A stretch of DNA of 64,000 nt, taken from NCBI RefSeq assembly GCF_900113695.1, contig NZ_FOQH01000006.1, positions 1 through 64,000 on the forward strand, in the 5' to 3' direction. Position numbers and translations under genes: made by a program. The notes under the pieces are model-generated. The model ran no database searches. It saw only the letters and a program-made list of their open reading frames with translations, and was not told the origin of the DNA. This DNA comes from Albimonas pacifica (GTDB lineage: Bacteria > Pseudomonadota > Alphaproteobacteria > Rhodobacterales > Rhodobacteraceae). Position 1 is the first letter of the stretch; each line of letters begins with the position of its first letter. Positions 41,012-50,528 of this stretch are shown here, one piece after another.

Positions 41012-43126
41012 ATGCCCGACCTCCTGATCGAACTCTTCTCCGAGGAGATCCCCGCGCGGATGCAGGCCAAGGCCGCCGAGGATCTTCGCCGCCTGGTCAC
41101 CGACGCGATGGTCGAGGCGGGCCTCGCCTACGCCGCCGCCGCCGCCTTCGCCACGCCCCGCCGCCTGACGCTGGCGGTGCAGGACTTTCCGAAGGCGACC
41201 AAGGCCACGAAGGAGGAGCGCAAGGGCCCGCGGGCGGACGCCCCCGATAAGGCGCTGGAGGGGTTCCTGCGCTCCACCGGCCTGACCCGCGATCAGCTTG
41301 AAGTGCGCGCCGACAAGAAGGGCGACGTCCTCTTCGCGGTGATCGAGAAGCCGGGCCGCGAGGCTTCGGAGGTGATCGCCGAGGCGCTCGAGTCCGCGAT
41401 CCGCAACTTCCCCTGGCCCAAGTCGATGCGCTGGGGCGCCGGCACCCTGCGCTGGGTGCGCCCGCTGCACTCGATCCTGTGCATCATCCATGACGAGGCC
41501 GGCGCCTCGGTGGTGCCGCTGGAGGTCGAAGGCATCCGCGCGGGCGACCGCACCCAGGGCCACCGCTTCATGGCCCCGGGCGCCTTCGCGGTCAGCTCCT
41601 TCGAGGACTACCAGGCCAAGCTGGCGGCCGCGAAGGTGGTGCTGGACCCGGCCGAGCGGGCCGAGAAGATCTGGCACGACGCCACCCAGATGGCCTTCGC
41701 CCAGGGGCTGGAGGTGGTCGAGGACAAGGGCCTGCTGGCCGAGGTCGCGGGCCTCGTCGAGTGGCCCGTCGTTCTGATGGGGCCCATCGGCGAAAGGTTC
41801 CTCGACCTGCCGCCGGAGGTCCTGCAGACCTCGATGAAGGAGCACCAGAAGTTCTTCTCGGTGCGCAACCCGGCCACGGGGCGCATCGAGAAATTCGTGA
41901 CGGTGGCGAACCGCGAGACCGCCGACGACGGCGCCACGATCCTGGCGGGCAACGGCCGGGTGCTGGCCGCGCGCCTCTCGGACGCGCTGTTCTTCTGGGA
42001 GAACGACCTGCGCAAGGTGAAGGCGGCCAAAGAAGGAATGGGGGGCATGGAGGCGATGGCCGCCCCGCTGGCCGCGGTGACCTTCCACAACAAGCTCGGC
42101 TCGCAGGCCGAGCGGATCGCGCGCATCGCCAGGCTTGCGCGCGAGATCGCCCGCGACGTCGGCGCCGATCCCGCGCAGGCCGGGCAGGCGGCGAGCGTCG
42201 CCAAGGCCGACCTCGCCTCGGAGATGGTCTACGAGTTTCCGGAACTGCAGGGCGTGATGGGAACCTACTACGCCCGCGCCGCCGGTCTGCCCGAGCCGGT
42301 CGCCGCCGCCTGCGGCGCGCACTACGCGCCGCTGGGCCCCTCCGACGCCGTGCCGACCGAGCCGGTGGCCGTCGCCGTGGCGCTCGCCGACAAGATCGAC
42401 ATGCTGACCGGCTTCTGGGCGATCGACGAGAAGCCCACCGGCTCCAAGGACCCGTTCGCCCTGCGCCGCGCCGCCCTGGGGGTGATCCGCATCGTGCTGG
42501 AGAACGGGCTGCGGCTGGCCCTCACCCGGCCGATCGCCGAGGGCGCCAAGGCCAATCACGTCGACGCCGCCGACCATGCCGGGCCGATGGAGCTGCTGGT
42601 CCCCGACCTGCTGGGCTTCCTCGCCGACCGCCTGAAGGTGCACCTGCGGGCCGAGGGCGTGCGCCACGACGTGATCGAGGCCTGCTTCCGCCTCGGCGGC
42701 CAGGACGACCTGGTGCTGCTGGTGGCCCGGGTGCGCGCGCTGCAGGCCTTCGTGGACAGCGAGGACGGGGCGAACCTGCTGGCGGGCTACCGGCGGGCGG
42801 TGAACATCCTCGAGGCCGAGGAGAAGAAGGACGGGATCGAATACTCGCTCGACCCCGACCCCCAGTTCGCCGAGGCGGAGGCGGAGAAGGCGCTCTTCGC
42901 CGCCCTCGACGCCGCCGATCCCGCCATCGGCAAGGCCCTGAACGCCGAGGATTTCTCGGCCGCGATGTCGGCGTTGGCGGCGCTCCGGGCGCCCATCGAC
43001 GCGTTCTTCGAAGACGTGGTGGTGAACGCCGACAACGCCATCATCCGCCGCAACCGGCTGTGCCTGCTGAACCGCATCCGCACGGTGATGCTGCGCGTGG
43101 CGGCCTTCGGCGCGCTGGAGGGCTGA
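41012..43126 (+). CDS. glyS: Glycyl-tRNA synthetase beta subunit
   Basis: A 704-residue beta subunit, MPDLLIELFSEEIPARMQAK. Landmarks are the N-terminal LIELFSEEIP, MKEHQKFFSV, a metal-dependent HD-like region (ADLASEMVYEFPELQGVMGT; ALADKIDMLTGFWAI; DPFALRRAALGVIRI) and a C-terminal anticodon-binding domain. It binds tRNA-Gly and completes GlyQ. The stop is directly followed by the first inverted-repeat bounded intergenic block. Confidence 0.96.
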   Translation: MPDLLIELFSEEIPARMQAKAAEDLRRLVTDAMVEAGLAYAAAAAFATPRRLTLAVQDFPKATKATKEERKGPRADAPDKALEGFLRSTGLTRDQLEVRADKKGDVLFAVIEKPGREASEVIAEALESAIRNFPWPKSMRWGAGTLRWVRPLHSILCIIHDEAGASVVPLEVEGIRAGDRTQGHRFMAPGAFAVSSFEDYQAKLAAAKVVLDPAERAEKIWHDATQMAFAQGLEVVEDKGLLAEVAGLVEWPVVLMGPIGERFLDLPPEVLQTSMKEHQKFFSVRNPATGRIEKFVTVANRETADDGATILAGNGRVLAARLSDALFFWENDLRKVKAAKEGMGGMEAMAAPLAAVTFHNKLGSQAERIARIARLAREIARDVGADPAQAGQAASVAKADLASEMVYEFPELQGVMGTYYARAAGLPEPVAAACGAHYAPLGPSDAVPTEPVAVAVALADKIDMLTGFWAIDEKPTGSKDPFALRRAALGVIRIVLENGLRLALTRPIAEGAKANHVDAADHAGPMELLVPDLLGFLADRLKVHLRAEGVRHDVIEACFRLGGQDDLVLLVARVRALQAFVDSEDGANLLAGYRRAVNILEAEEKKDGIEYSLDPDPQFAEAEAEKALFAALDAADPAIGKALNAEDFSAAMSALAALRAPIDAFFEDVVVNADNAIIRRNRLCLLNRIRTVMLRVAAFGALEG

Positions 43127-43494
43127 GGCGCCGCGTCGGGCATCGCGCCCGTGGCGGGCGTCTCGCCCGCGGCGCTGGGCGAGGGCGGCGCCTGCGGCGA
43201 CCGGAGCCCGGGGCGCGCGACGGGCCAGGCGCCGCGCCGGCCGAGGCGCCCGGGGCCGGCGTCAGGCTCGCGGCGCGGGGGATCCGGGGGACCGGCGGCG
43301 ACGGGCGCCTGCGACGACGGTCGCGCCAGGCGCCGCGTCGAGGCGGGCGCGCGGGGCGGACGTTCGGCCCGCGGCGCGTGGCGAGGGCGGGTTTTGTCGC
43401 GACCGACGGACCGGGCGCCGGGCGCCCCGGGCGCGGCGCCCGCGACGCGCCGCGGGCGCAACCGGGCCACGAGCGCGACCGTCGACGCGGCGCC
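43127..43494. repeat. GC-rich intergenic block 1 bounded by inverted repeats
   Basis: 368 bases between glyS and the esterase gene with no convincing gene. It starts with GGCGCCGCGTCG (43127-43138) and ends with its exact complement CGACGCGGCGCC (43483-43494); a further copy of the motif is at 43,329-43,340. The same motif pair bounds a second block at 48,619-48,961. It looks like a non-coding repeat element family. Confidence 0.5.
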
Positions 43495-43521
43495 TCGCTC
43501 CGCTCGCGCGGAGCGCCCGGC

Positions 43522-44208
43522 TCAGTCCTGCGCGCGGACGCGCTCGATCAGTTCCTCCACCTTGGGGCCGATGCCCTCGACCACCTTCTTCACGCCCTCG
43601 GCGTTGGGGTGGATGCCGTCGCCCTGCATCAGGGCGCGGCCGGCCTCGCGGTCCTCGAGACCGCCGATGCCGGCCAGGAAGTTGGGGTAGAGCAGGGCGC
43701 CGTGGGTCTCGGCGAGGTCGGGGTACATGGCGTCGAAGGCCTGCTGCCAGTCCTCGCCGTAGTTGCGCGGCGCCGGCAGCCCGGTCAGCAGGGCGGGCAG
43801 GCCCTTCTCGCACAGCGCGGTCAGGATCGCGTCGAGGTTCGCCTTGCTCGACGCCGGATCGATGCCGCGCAGCAGGTCGTTGCCGCCCAGCTCCACGATC
43901 ACCGCGTCCACCTCCGGGCTCAGCGACCACTCCAGCCGCGACAGCCCCCCGCGGGTGGTGTCGCCCGAGACGCCGGCGTTGATCACTTCCACGTCATGGC
44001 CGCGCGCCTGCAGCCAGGCCTCGAGCTGGGGGACGAAGCCGTCCTCCTCCGCCAGGCCGTAGCCATGGGTGAGGCTGTCGCCGAGCGCCAGCAGCGTGGT
44101 CTCCGCCGCCGCGACGGAACCGGCGAGCCCCAGCGTGAGGAAAACGGAGGCCGCCGCCGCCTTGAGCCCGGGCGCCGCGGCCCCATATGCCCAAGAACCC
44201 GCATCCAT
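43522..44208 (-). CDS. Arylesterase / TesA-like SGNH hydrolase
   Basis: A 228-residue exported esterase. The ATG at 44208 opens a signal-peptide-like region (LKAAAASVFLTLGLAGSVAA). Catalytic blocks: TTLLALGDSLTHGYG (Ser), GVSGDTTRGGL, VIVELGGNDLLRG (Asn) and GDGIHPNAEG (Asp/His). It is divergent from the YbbA-like ABC gene, the same neighbourhood as E. coli tesA-ybbA-ybbP. It hydrolyses short acyl esters or thioesters in the periplasm. Confidence 0.9.
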   Translation of the reverse strand: MDAGSWAYGAAAPGLKAAAASVFLTLGLAGSVAAAETTLLALGDSLTHGYGLAEEDGFVPQLEAWLQARGHDVEVINAGVSGDTTRGGLSRLEWSLSPEVDAVIVELGGNDLLRGIDPASSKANLDAILTALCEKGLPALLTGLPAPRNYGEDWQQAFDAMYPDLAETHGALLYPNFLAGIGGLEDREAGRALMQGDGIHPNAEGVKKVVEGIGPKVEELIERVRAQD

Positions 44209-44236
44209 GATGCACCGCAGCAGGGGACGAGACCGC

Positions 44237-44989
44237 ATGACCGAGGCCGCCGGCGACCCGCCCGTGATCGAACTGCACCGGGCGGAGCTGACGCTCGCCT
44301 CCCGCGCCGGGCGGGTGGAGATCCTCAAGGGCGTCGACCTCGCCGTCGCGCGGGGACAGACGGTGGGGATCGTGGGGCCTTCGGGCTCGGGCAAGTCTTC
44401 GCTCCTCATGCTGATGGGCGGGCTGGAACGGGCCACGGGCGGTCGGGTCGCGGCCCTTGGCCAGGACCTGACCCGGATGGACGAGGACGCGCTGGCGCGC
44501 TTCCGCAGGGATCATATGGGCGTGGTCTTCCAGTCCTTCCACCTGATTCCCACCATGACCGCGCTGGAGAACGTCGCCACCCCCCTCGAGCTCGCCGGCC
44601 ACCGCGACGCCTTCGAGCGGGCGGAGGAGGAGCTGGCGGGCGTCGGCCTCGGCAAGCGCATCGACCACTACCCCGCCCAGCTTTCGGGCGGCGAGCAGCA
44701 GCGCGTGGCGCTCGCCCGCGCCGCAGCCCCGCGTCCCCAGATCCTGCTGGCCGACGAGCCCACCGGCAACCTCGACGGCGCCACCGGCGACGCGATCATG
44801 GAGCTGCTGTTCGGCCTGCGCGACCGCCACGGCTCGACCCTGGTGATGGTCACCCACGCGCCCGAGCTCGCCGCCCGCTGCGACCGGGTGATTCGGGTCG
44901 CCGACGGGCTGATCGAGGGCGAGAGCGCGGGCGCGGACGCCACCGCCCCCCTCGCCCCCGGCGCCCGCGCCCCGGAGGTCGCGGAATGA
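44237..44989 (+). CDS. ABC transporter ATP-binding protein, YbbA-like
   Basis: A 250-residue ATPase. The Walker A motif is GPSGSGKSSL, the signature LSGGEQQRVALARA, and Walker B ILLADEPTGNLD, followed by the His loop VMVTHAPEL. It has the LolD/MacB-type layout and partners the permease encoded four bases into its end. The start at 44237 is only 28 bases from the divergent esterase start, so the two promoters overlap. Confidence 0.93.
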   Translation: MTEAAGDPPVIELHRAELTLASRAGRVEILKGVDLAVARGQTVGIVGPSGSGKSSLLMLMGGLERATGGRVAALGQDLTRMDEDALARFRRDHMGVVFQSFHLIPTMTALENVATPLELAGHRDAFERAEEELAGVGLGKRIDHYPAQLSGGEQQRVALARAAAPRPQILLADEPTGNLDGATGDAIMELLFGLRDRHGSTLVMVTHAPELAARCDRVIRVADGLIEGESAGADATAPLAPGARAPEVAE

Positions 44990-47568
44990 GCGTGGCGGAG
45001 GGCGCGCCCCCCCGCCGCCGTTCGACATACCGCCCCGCCTTCGCCATCGCCCGGCGCGAGCTGCGCGGCGGGCTGAAGGGCTTCGGCGTGTTCCTCGCCT
45101 GCCTCGCGCTGGGCGTCGCGGCCATCGCCGCCGTCGGCTCGGTGCGCTCGGCGATCTCCGAGGGGCTCTCGCGCGAAGGGCAGGCGATCCTGGGCGGCGA
45201 CGCCGAGGTCGAATTCACCTATCGCTTCGCCAGCCCCGAGGAGCTCGCCTGGATGCAGGCGCGCGCCGAGGAGGTGTCGGAGACCGTCAAGTTCCGCTCG
45301 ATGGTCGCGGCCCCGGCGCCGGACGGCGAACTGGACCGCGCCCTGACCCAGGTGAAGGGCGTCGACGGCGCCTATCCGCTCTATGGCGAGGCGCGGCTTT
45401 CGGGCGGCCTGACCCTGGACGAGGCGCTGGAGAACCGCGACGGGACCTGGGGCGTGGTCATGGCCCAGGCGCTGGTCGACCGGCTGGCGCTGGCCCCCGG
45501 CGACCGGGTGCGCATCGGCGCCGCCGACTACGAACTGCGCGCGGTGCTGGAGCGCGAGCCCGACGAGGCCGCCGCCGGCTTCGGCCTGGGCCCGCGCACG
45601 CTGATGCGGGTCGCGGCGCTGGAGCCCTCGGGCCTGATCGCGCCCGGCACGCTCTACGAAACCGACTACCGCCTGCGCCTCGCCCCCGAGGTGGACCTCG
45701 AGGAGATGTCGAACGCGATGACCGCCGCCTTCCCCGAGGCGGGGCTGCGCTGGCGCGACCGGCGCAACGGCGCGCCGGGCGTGCAGAACTTCGTCGAGCG
45801 CATCGGCGCCTTCCTGGTGCTGGTGGGGCTGGCGGCGCTGGCGATGGGGGGCGTGGGCGTCTCGGCCGCGGTGCGCAGCTACATGGAGCGCAAGACCGAC
45901 ACCATCGCCACCCTGAAGACGCTGGGCGCCGAGGGGCGGGTGATCTTCGCGATCTACCTCGCCCAGGTGGGCGCGCTGGCGGCGCTGGGGGTGGGCATCG
46001 GGCTCGCCGTGGGCGCGCTGATCCCCGCGCTCGCCGGGCCGCTGCTGGAGGACCGGCTGCCGGTCCCCGCGCTCTTCGACGTCTACGCGCGGCCCTTGTG
46101 GGAGGCGGGGACCTACGGGCTGCTCGCGGCCCTGATCTTCGCGCTCTGGCCGCTGGCGCGGGCGCGGGACGTGCGGGCCGCGGCGCTCTATCGCGAGGCC
46201 GGCGAGGGCGCGCGCGCCTGGCCGCGGCCGGTCTACCTGGTCGTGATCGCGGCGCTGACGGCGGTTCTGGTGGCGGCGGCGGTGGCCTTCTCGGGCATCT
46301 GGCAGCTGGCGCTGGGCTTCGCGGGGGGCGTCCTGGGGGCGCTGCTGGTGCTGTGGCTCGCGGCCCTGGGCGTGCAGGCGCTGGCGCGGCGGCTGTCGCG
46401 GGGCAGGGCGGTGCGCGGGCGCCCCGCGACCCGGCTGGCGCTGGGCGCGGTGGGCGGCTCGTCGGGCGAGACCTCGGGCGTGGTGCTGTCGCTGGGGCTG
46501 GGGCTGGCGGTGCTCGCCGCCGTCGGCCAGATCGACTGGAACCTGCGCAACATCATCGACGCCGACCTGCCCGAGCGGGCGCCGGCCTATTTCTTCGTCG
46601 ACGTGCAGAACGACCAGCTCGACGGGTTCCTCGAGCGGGCGCAGGCCTATCCCGGGGTCGAGGACATCGAGACCGCGCCGATGCTGCGCGGCGTCATCAC
46701 CCGGCTCAACGACACCCCCGCCCGCGACGCTCAGGTGCCCGAGGACTACCAGTGGGTCCTGCGCGGCGACCGCGGCGTGACCTACGCCGCCGAGCCGCCG
46801 CCGGGGACCGAGATCACCGAGGGCGAGTGGTGGCCCGCCGACTACGCCGGCGAGCCGCTGGTCTCCTTCTCCGAGGAGCACGGCAAGGGCCTGGGGCTGG
46901 AGCTGGGCGACACCGTCACCGTCTCGATCCTGGGGCGCGAGATCACCGCGCGGGTGGCGAACTTCCGGGTGGTGAACTTCCGCGACATGGGCATCAACTT
47001 CCTGATGGCGATGAGCCCGGGCGTGCTGGCCGGCGCGCCGCACACCCATATCGCCACCGTCTACGCCGAGCCCTCGGCCGAGGCGGGCCTGCTGCGCGAG
47101 CTTGCCGGCGCCTATCCCAACATCACCGCGATCCGGGTGCGCGACGCCATCGACCGGGTCTCGGAGGCTCTGGGCCAGCTCGCTGAGGCGACCCGCTGGG
47201 GCGCCTCGGTGACGCTGGTCACCGGCATCGTGGTGCTGATCGGGGCGGCGGCCGCGGGCGAGCGGCGGCGCGTCTACGAGGCGGCGGTGCTCAAGACCGT
47301 GGGCGCGGCGCGCGGGCTGATCCTGCGCAGCTTCGCGCTGCGCTCGGCCCTGCTCGGGGCGGCGGCGGGCGGGGTGGCGCTGGTCGCGGGCGTGGTCGCG
47401 GGCTGGGCGGTGATGGTCTTCGTGATGGACGCGCCCTACCGGTTCGAGCCGGTCTCGGCGCTGGTCATCGTGGCCGGCGGCGCGGCGGCGAGCCTGGTCG
47501 CGGGCCTGGTCTTCGCGGTGCGCCCGCTGGCCGCCCGGCCCGCCCAGGTGCTGCGCGCGCGGGAGTGA
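44986..47568 (+). CDS. ABC transporter permease, YbbP/FtsX-like (860 aa)
   Basis: An 860-residue permease of the FtsX-like type in a duplicated form: an N-terminal membrane segment (GFGVFLACLALGVAAIAAVG), a large periplasmic domain, three membrane segments in the middle (VLVGLAALAMGGVGVSAAV onward), further central segments, a second periplasmic domain and three C-terminal segments (ALLGAAAGGVALVAGVVAGW). It starts with ATGA overlap of the ATPase gene. YbbA/YbbP-type systems are thought to move lipophilic molecules out of the inner membrane; the substrate is unknown. Confidence 0.9.
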   Translation: MSVAEGAPPRRRSTYRPAFAIARRELRGGLKGFGVFLACLALGVAAIAAVGSVRSAISEGLSREGQAILGGDAEVEFTYRFASPEELAWMQARAEEVSETVKFRSMVAAPAPDGELDRALTQVKGVDGAYPLYGEARLSGGLTLDEALENRDGTWGVVMAQALVDRLALAPGDRVRIGAADYELRAVLEREPDEAAAGFGLGPRTLMRVAALEPSGLIAPGTLYETDYRLRLAPEVDLEEMSNAMTAAFPEAGLRWRDRRNGAPGVQNFVERIGAFLVLVGLAALAMGGVGVSAAVRSYMERKTDTIATLKTLGAEGRVIFAIYLAQVGALAALGVGIGLAVGALIPALAGPLLEDRLPVPALFDVYARPLWEAGTYGLLAALIFALWPLARARDVRAAALYREAGEGARAWPRPVYLVVIAALTAVLVAAAVAFSGIWQLALGFAGGVLGALLVLWLAALGVQALARRLSRGRAVRGRPATRLALGAVGGSSGETSGVVLSLGLGLAVLAAVGQIDWNLRNIIDADLPERAPAYFFVDVQNDQLDGFLERAQAYPGVEDIETAPMLRGVITRLNDTPARDAQVPEDYQWVLRGDRGVTYAAEPPPGTEITEGEWWPADYAGEPLVSFSEEHGKGLGLELGDTVTVSILGREITARVANFRVVNFRDMGINFLMAMSPGVLAGAPHTHIATVYAEPSAEAGLLRELAGAYPNITAIRVRDAIDRVSEALGQLAEATRWGASVTLVTGIVVLIGAAAAGERRRVYEAAVLKTVGAARGLILRSFALRSALLGAAAGGVALVAGVVAGWAVMVFVMDAPYRFEPVSALVIVAGGAAASLVAGLVFAVRPLAARPAQVLRARE

Positions 47569-47794
47569 TCGCGGGCCCGCCGCGGCCCCCGCGCGAACGG
47601 CCTGCGGAGACCCCGCTCGCCCCCGTGCGCGCGCCCGTGCAGGACCCGGTGCACGACCCCGCGAGGACGTGATCGCGCCGCATGCGAAAACCTTGAACGC
47701 CGGCGCGTGAATCACGATATCATGTCGAAACCTTGGCGACCCCTTTCGGGGGCCGCCATTCCGCATGGATGCAGAGCAGAACAGGGAAACGCAC

Positions 47795-48559
47795 ATGCAG
47801 CAGTACGACGCCGTTCGCCGAGCCGGCGCACGCTCGGCCGCGATCGACGAAGGTCTGCGCGGGTATATGAACCGCGTCTATGGCCTGATGGCGGTCGCCA
47901 TGGTCATCTCGGGCGTGGTCGCCTATGTCTTCGGCATGGACCTCAAGGCGGTGATGAACGGTCAGCCGACCGCGATCATCCCGGGCGAGGTCCTGGTCTC
48001 GATGTACTCGGGCCCGATCCGCTGGGTGATCATGCTCGCCCCGCTCGGCATGGTGTTCCTCTTCGGCGCCGCGATGCGCAAGATGTCCGACTCGGGCGCG
48101 CAGCTGTTCTTCTGGGCCTTCGCGGCGCTGATGGGCCTGTCGATCGCCTCGATCTTCGCGGTCTACACCGGCATCTCGATCGCGCAGACCTTCTTCGCGA
48201 CCGCCATCGCCTTCGGCGGCCTGAGCCTCTACGGCTACACGACCAAGAAGGACCTGTCCGGCATGGGCACGTTCCTGCTGATGGGCGTGATCGGGCTGGT
48301 CGTCGCCTCGGTGATCAACATCTTCATCGAGTCCTCGGCGCTGCAGTTCGCCATCTCGGTGGTGGGCGTGCTGGTGTTCGCGGGCCTGACCGCCTACGAC
48401 ACCCAGCAGATCAAGAACGAGTATCTGGACCTGCGCGCCATGGGCCCGCAGGGCGAGGCCTACGTGGCGAAGTCCGCCATCGGCGGGGCGCTGCGCCTCT
48501 ACCTCGACTTCCTGAACATGTTCATGTTCCTGCTGCAGTTCATGGGCAACCGCGAGTAA
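47795..48559 (+). CDS. Bax inhibitor-1 / YccA family membrane protein
   Basis: A 254-residue integral membrane protein with seven hydrophobic segments (LMAVAMVISGVVAYVFGMDL; WVIMLAPLGMVFLFGAAM; FAALMGLSIASIFAVYTGIS and others) and the family's C-terminal TAYDTQQIKNEY and YLDFLNMFMFLLQFMGNRE. BI-1 proteins form calcium-leak channels. ATG at 47795 is chosen for the usual MQQYDAVRR-type start; ATG at 47765 is also possible. An intrinsic terminator follows. Confidence 0.93.
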   Translation: MQQYDAVRRAGARSAAIDEGLRGYMNRVYGLMAVAMVISGVVAYVFGMDLKAVMNGQPTAIIPGEVLVSMYSGPIRWVIMLAPLGMVFLFGAAMRKMSDSGAQLFFWAFAALMGLSIASIFAVYTGISIAQTFFATAIAFGGLSLYGYTTKKDLSGMGTFLLMGVIGLVVASVINIFIESSALQFAISVVGVLVFAGLTAYDTQQIKNEYLDLRAMGPQGEAYVAKSAIGGALRLYLDFLNMFMFLLQFMGNRE

Positions 48560-48583
48560 CCGCGCGCGCCGACCGAACGTCGA

Positions 48584-48612
48584 AGGGCCGGGGATCTTCC
48601 CCGGCCCTTTTC
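48584..48612 (+). terminator. Intrinsic terminator after the BI-1 family gene
   Basis: An 11-base perfect stem AGGGCCGGGGA / TCCCCGGCCCT with loop TCT, followed by TTTTC. It begins 24 bases after the stop. Confidence 0.85.
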
Positions 48613-48618
48613 GTTTCG

Positions 48619-48961
48619 GGCGCCGCGTCGGGCGAGGCGTCCGGTCCGCGGCGCGCGGCAGACGGGGCGCCCTCGGCGCCGCGAGGGCGCGGCCGGCGCT
48701 GCGCGACCGGCCGCGGAGCGCCGCGTCGACGGGTGCGCTTGCGGGAGGCGGCGCGCCCGCGGCGCGGGGGCGGGCGCTGCGCGCGTGGCGGGCGAGCCGG
48801 CGCGGCCAGCTGTTCGGGCCGGCCGGGGAAGCGCCGCGTAGGGCGTCGTGCCGGCGGGACCGTGCCGCCCGCGGCGCGGGGGCGGGCGAGGCGCCGGTCG
48901 CCCGGCCGCCCCGTGCGCAGCTGACGCTCCGCGCCGCGGGCGCCGCCGTCGACGCGGCGCC
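48619..48961. repeat. GC-rich intergenic block 2 bounded by inverted repeats
   Basis: 343 bases beginning GGCGCCGCGTCG (48619-48630) and ending CGACGCGGCGCC (48950-48961), the same terminal pair as the block after glyS. Internal motifs such as CCCGCGGCGCG recur in both. No gene is supported here. The stretch from 48,962 to 49,108 continues in the same GC-rich style with one more related motif near 49,050. Confidence 0.5.
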
Positions 48962-49108
48962 TAGCCGGACGCGGGCTGCGGGGGCCCGGTCGCCGCCGGC
49001 GCAGGCTTCGGGAGGCGCCGCGGGCGGGAGGTCCGCCACGGGCGCGCGGGTCGTCGCGGCGCCTCGCCGCGTTCGCGGCGGACCGAGGAGCGGGGGAGCG
49101 GGCGCAGG

Positions 49109-49144
49109 CGCAAGGGGCGGGCCGTTTCCGGCCCGCCCCTTGCG
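49109..49144 (-). terminator. Terminator-like hairpin downstream of rpmG
   Basis: A perfect 15-base stem (core CAAGGGGCGGGCC / GGCCCGCCCCTTG) with a six-base loop GTTTCC on the plus strand. It is 67 bases beyond the rpmG stop on the minus strand and has no long U-tract. Confidence 0.6.
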
Positions 49145-49211
49145 GCAGTCATCGAAGACGCTCGATCAGCGCCGCGGCCCCCCGATCACATGACCGGGCG
49201 GGGCCGGCGGA

Positions 49212-49379
49212 TCACTTGATCTTGCCTTCCTTGTACTCGACGTGCTTGCGCGCGACGGGGTCGTACTTCCGCACCGACATCTTGTCGGTCATCGTCCGGC
49301 TGTTCTTCTTCGTCACGTAGAAGTGCCCGGTGCCCGCGGTCGAGTTCAGGCGGATCTTGACGGTGGTCGGCTTGGCCAT
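49212..49379 (-). CDS. rpmG: Ribosomal protein L33
   Basis: A 55-residue 50S ribosomal protein, [20 protein letters not shown], continuing [20 protein letters not shown] and ending in a Lys-rich KEGKIK. This is the zinc-free form: it lacks the two CxxC pairs of zinc-binding L33. GGAGAGTCC precedes the ATG at 49379. The NUDIX and DUF983 genes that follow on the same strand order are its usual neighbours in Rhodobacterales. Confidence 0.95.
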   Translation of the reverse strand: MAKPTTVKIRLNSTAGTGHFYVTKKNSRTMTDKMSVRKYDPVARKHVEYKEGKIK

Positions 49380-49529
49380 CTCGGACTCTCCGGTCGCCTT
49401 TCGGCTCGGCTGCGCCCCGGCAGGCGGAGCGTCGTGGATTGAATTCGGAGCGCGCTATCTACCGCATGAGAGGCCTGAGTCAAGCCTCCCCGCCGCCCGC
49501 GCGCCCCACGGCGCGGCGCCGACGCCCCC

Positions 49530-50303
49530 TCAGAGGGCGTCGTAGAAGCTGCGGTCCTTCTCGTGGTGGAAGAAGGGCGCGGGACGGTCGGCGGGCAGCT
49601 CGCCCGCGGGCGTCTGGGCCAGGATCTCCTCGACCTCGGCCAGCACCACCTCGGTGATCAGCGGCAGGTCCAGGTCGCGGGCCTCGCGGATGGTCAGCCA
49701 GGTGAGGTGGCTCAGCTCGCCGGACGCGCGGCTCAGGTCGTCGGGGTCGGAGGCCAGCTGGTCCGCGTCCACCAGGAAGAAGCGCGCGTCGAATCGCTTC
49801 GGCCGGTAGGGCGGCGTGATCGCGCGGAAGATGAAGGTCAGCCGGTCGCAGGCCGGCATGTGCCCCGAGGCGAGGAAGTCCCGCCAGGAGGGATCCTCCA
49901 TCGTGCCCGCCAGCTCGGCGGCCCGCGGGTCGGGGCGGCCGAGGATCAGCCCGGTCTCCTCGAAGGTCTCGCGCACCGCGGCGCGCGACAGCGGCCCGGC
50001 CATGTTCGGCGGAGACATCTTCTCCAGCCGCGCCACGCAGGCCGCGCGCAGGGGGGCGGCCTCGGGGGCGGTGTGATCCTCGGGGTCCAGCGCGCCGCCG
50101 GGGAACACGAACTTCGAGGGCATGAAGCTCGCCCCCTTGCCGCGCTGGCCCATCAGGATGCGCGGGTGGTCGCCGTCGCGGCGCGCGATCACCGCGGTGG
50201 CGGCGTCGCGGGGGGCGGGGGCGGGGGCCTTCCCGCCGGCCGGGCCGGGCTGGGAAGAGGGGGAGGCGGCGGCCGCCTCCGGCGTCTCGGACATGGGGGA
50301 CAT
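49530..50303 (-). CDS. NUDIX hydrolase
   Basis: A 257-residue NUDIX enzyme with a disordered Ala/Pro-rich N-terminus (start at 50303, or Met-4 at 50294). The domain begins with AATAVIARRDGDHPRILMGQ. The NUDIX box is split by an insertion of about 35 residues: FVFPGGALDPED at the front and AVRETFEETGLIL at the catalytic helix. This long-insert form is like eukaryotic NUDT-type CoA or nucleotide-sugar hydrolases. The substrate is unknown. Confidence 0.88.
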   Translation of the reverse strand: MSPMSETPEAAAASPSSQPGPAGGKAPAPAPRDAATAVIARRDGDHPRILMGQRGKGASFMPSKFVFPGGALDPEDHTAPEAAPLRAACVARLEKMSPPNMAGPLSRAAVRETFEETGLILGRPDPRAAELAGTMEDPSWRDFLASGHMPACDRLTFIFRAITPPYRPKRFDARFFLVDADQLASDPDDLSRASGELSHLTWLTIREARDLDLPLITEVVLAEVEEILAQTPAGELPADRPAPFFHHEKDRSFYDAL

Positions 50304-50528
50304 TCGTGGCTCCTTCTGGCGAGCAATCTGCCTGCCGCGAAATCCCCTGTCCAGCCGGCCGGTCGACTGCGACGTAAACAGACGGCGAGGCCGCCCGCCG
50401 CGCCGCCGCGGCCGGGGGGCGCTTCAGGAGCATGGGCGAAGGCGGGCTGAGCGCAGCCGCTGCGCCCGCAGGGCGTTCCGGTCGATCGGGGGATCGGAGG
50501 ATCCGAGACGCCGCCAGGCGCCCCGCGA

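Noticed and set aside
41761-44985. A very long open frame on the plus strand reading through glyS and the esterase region into the permease frame
   Set aside because: Only the part from 44986 is the real permease; the rest is out of frame with glyS and antisense to the esterase.
44668-47796. A 1042-codon minus-strand frame opposite the ABC permease
   Set aside because: It is His/Arg/Gln-rich antisense of a gene with strong membrane-protein features.
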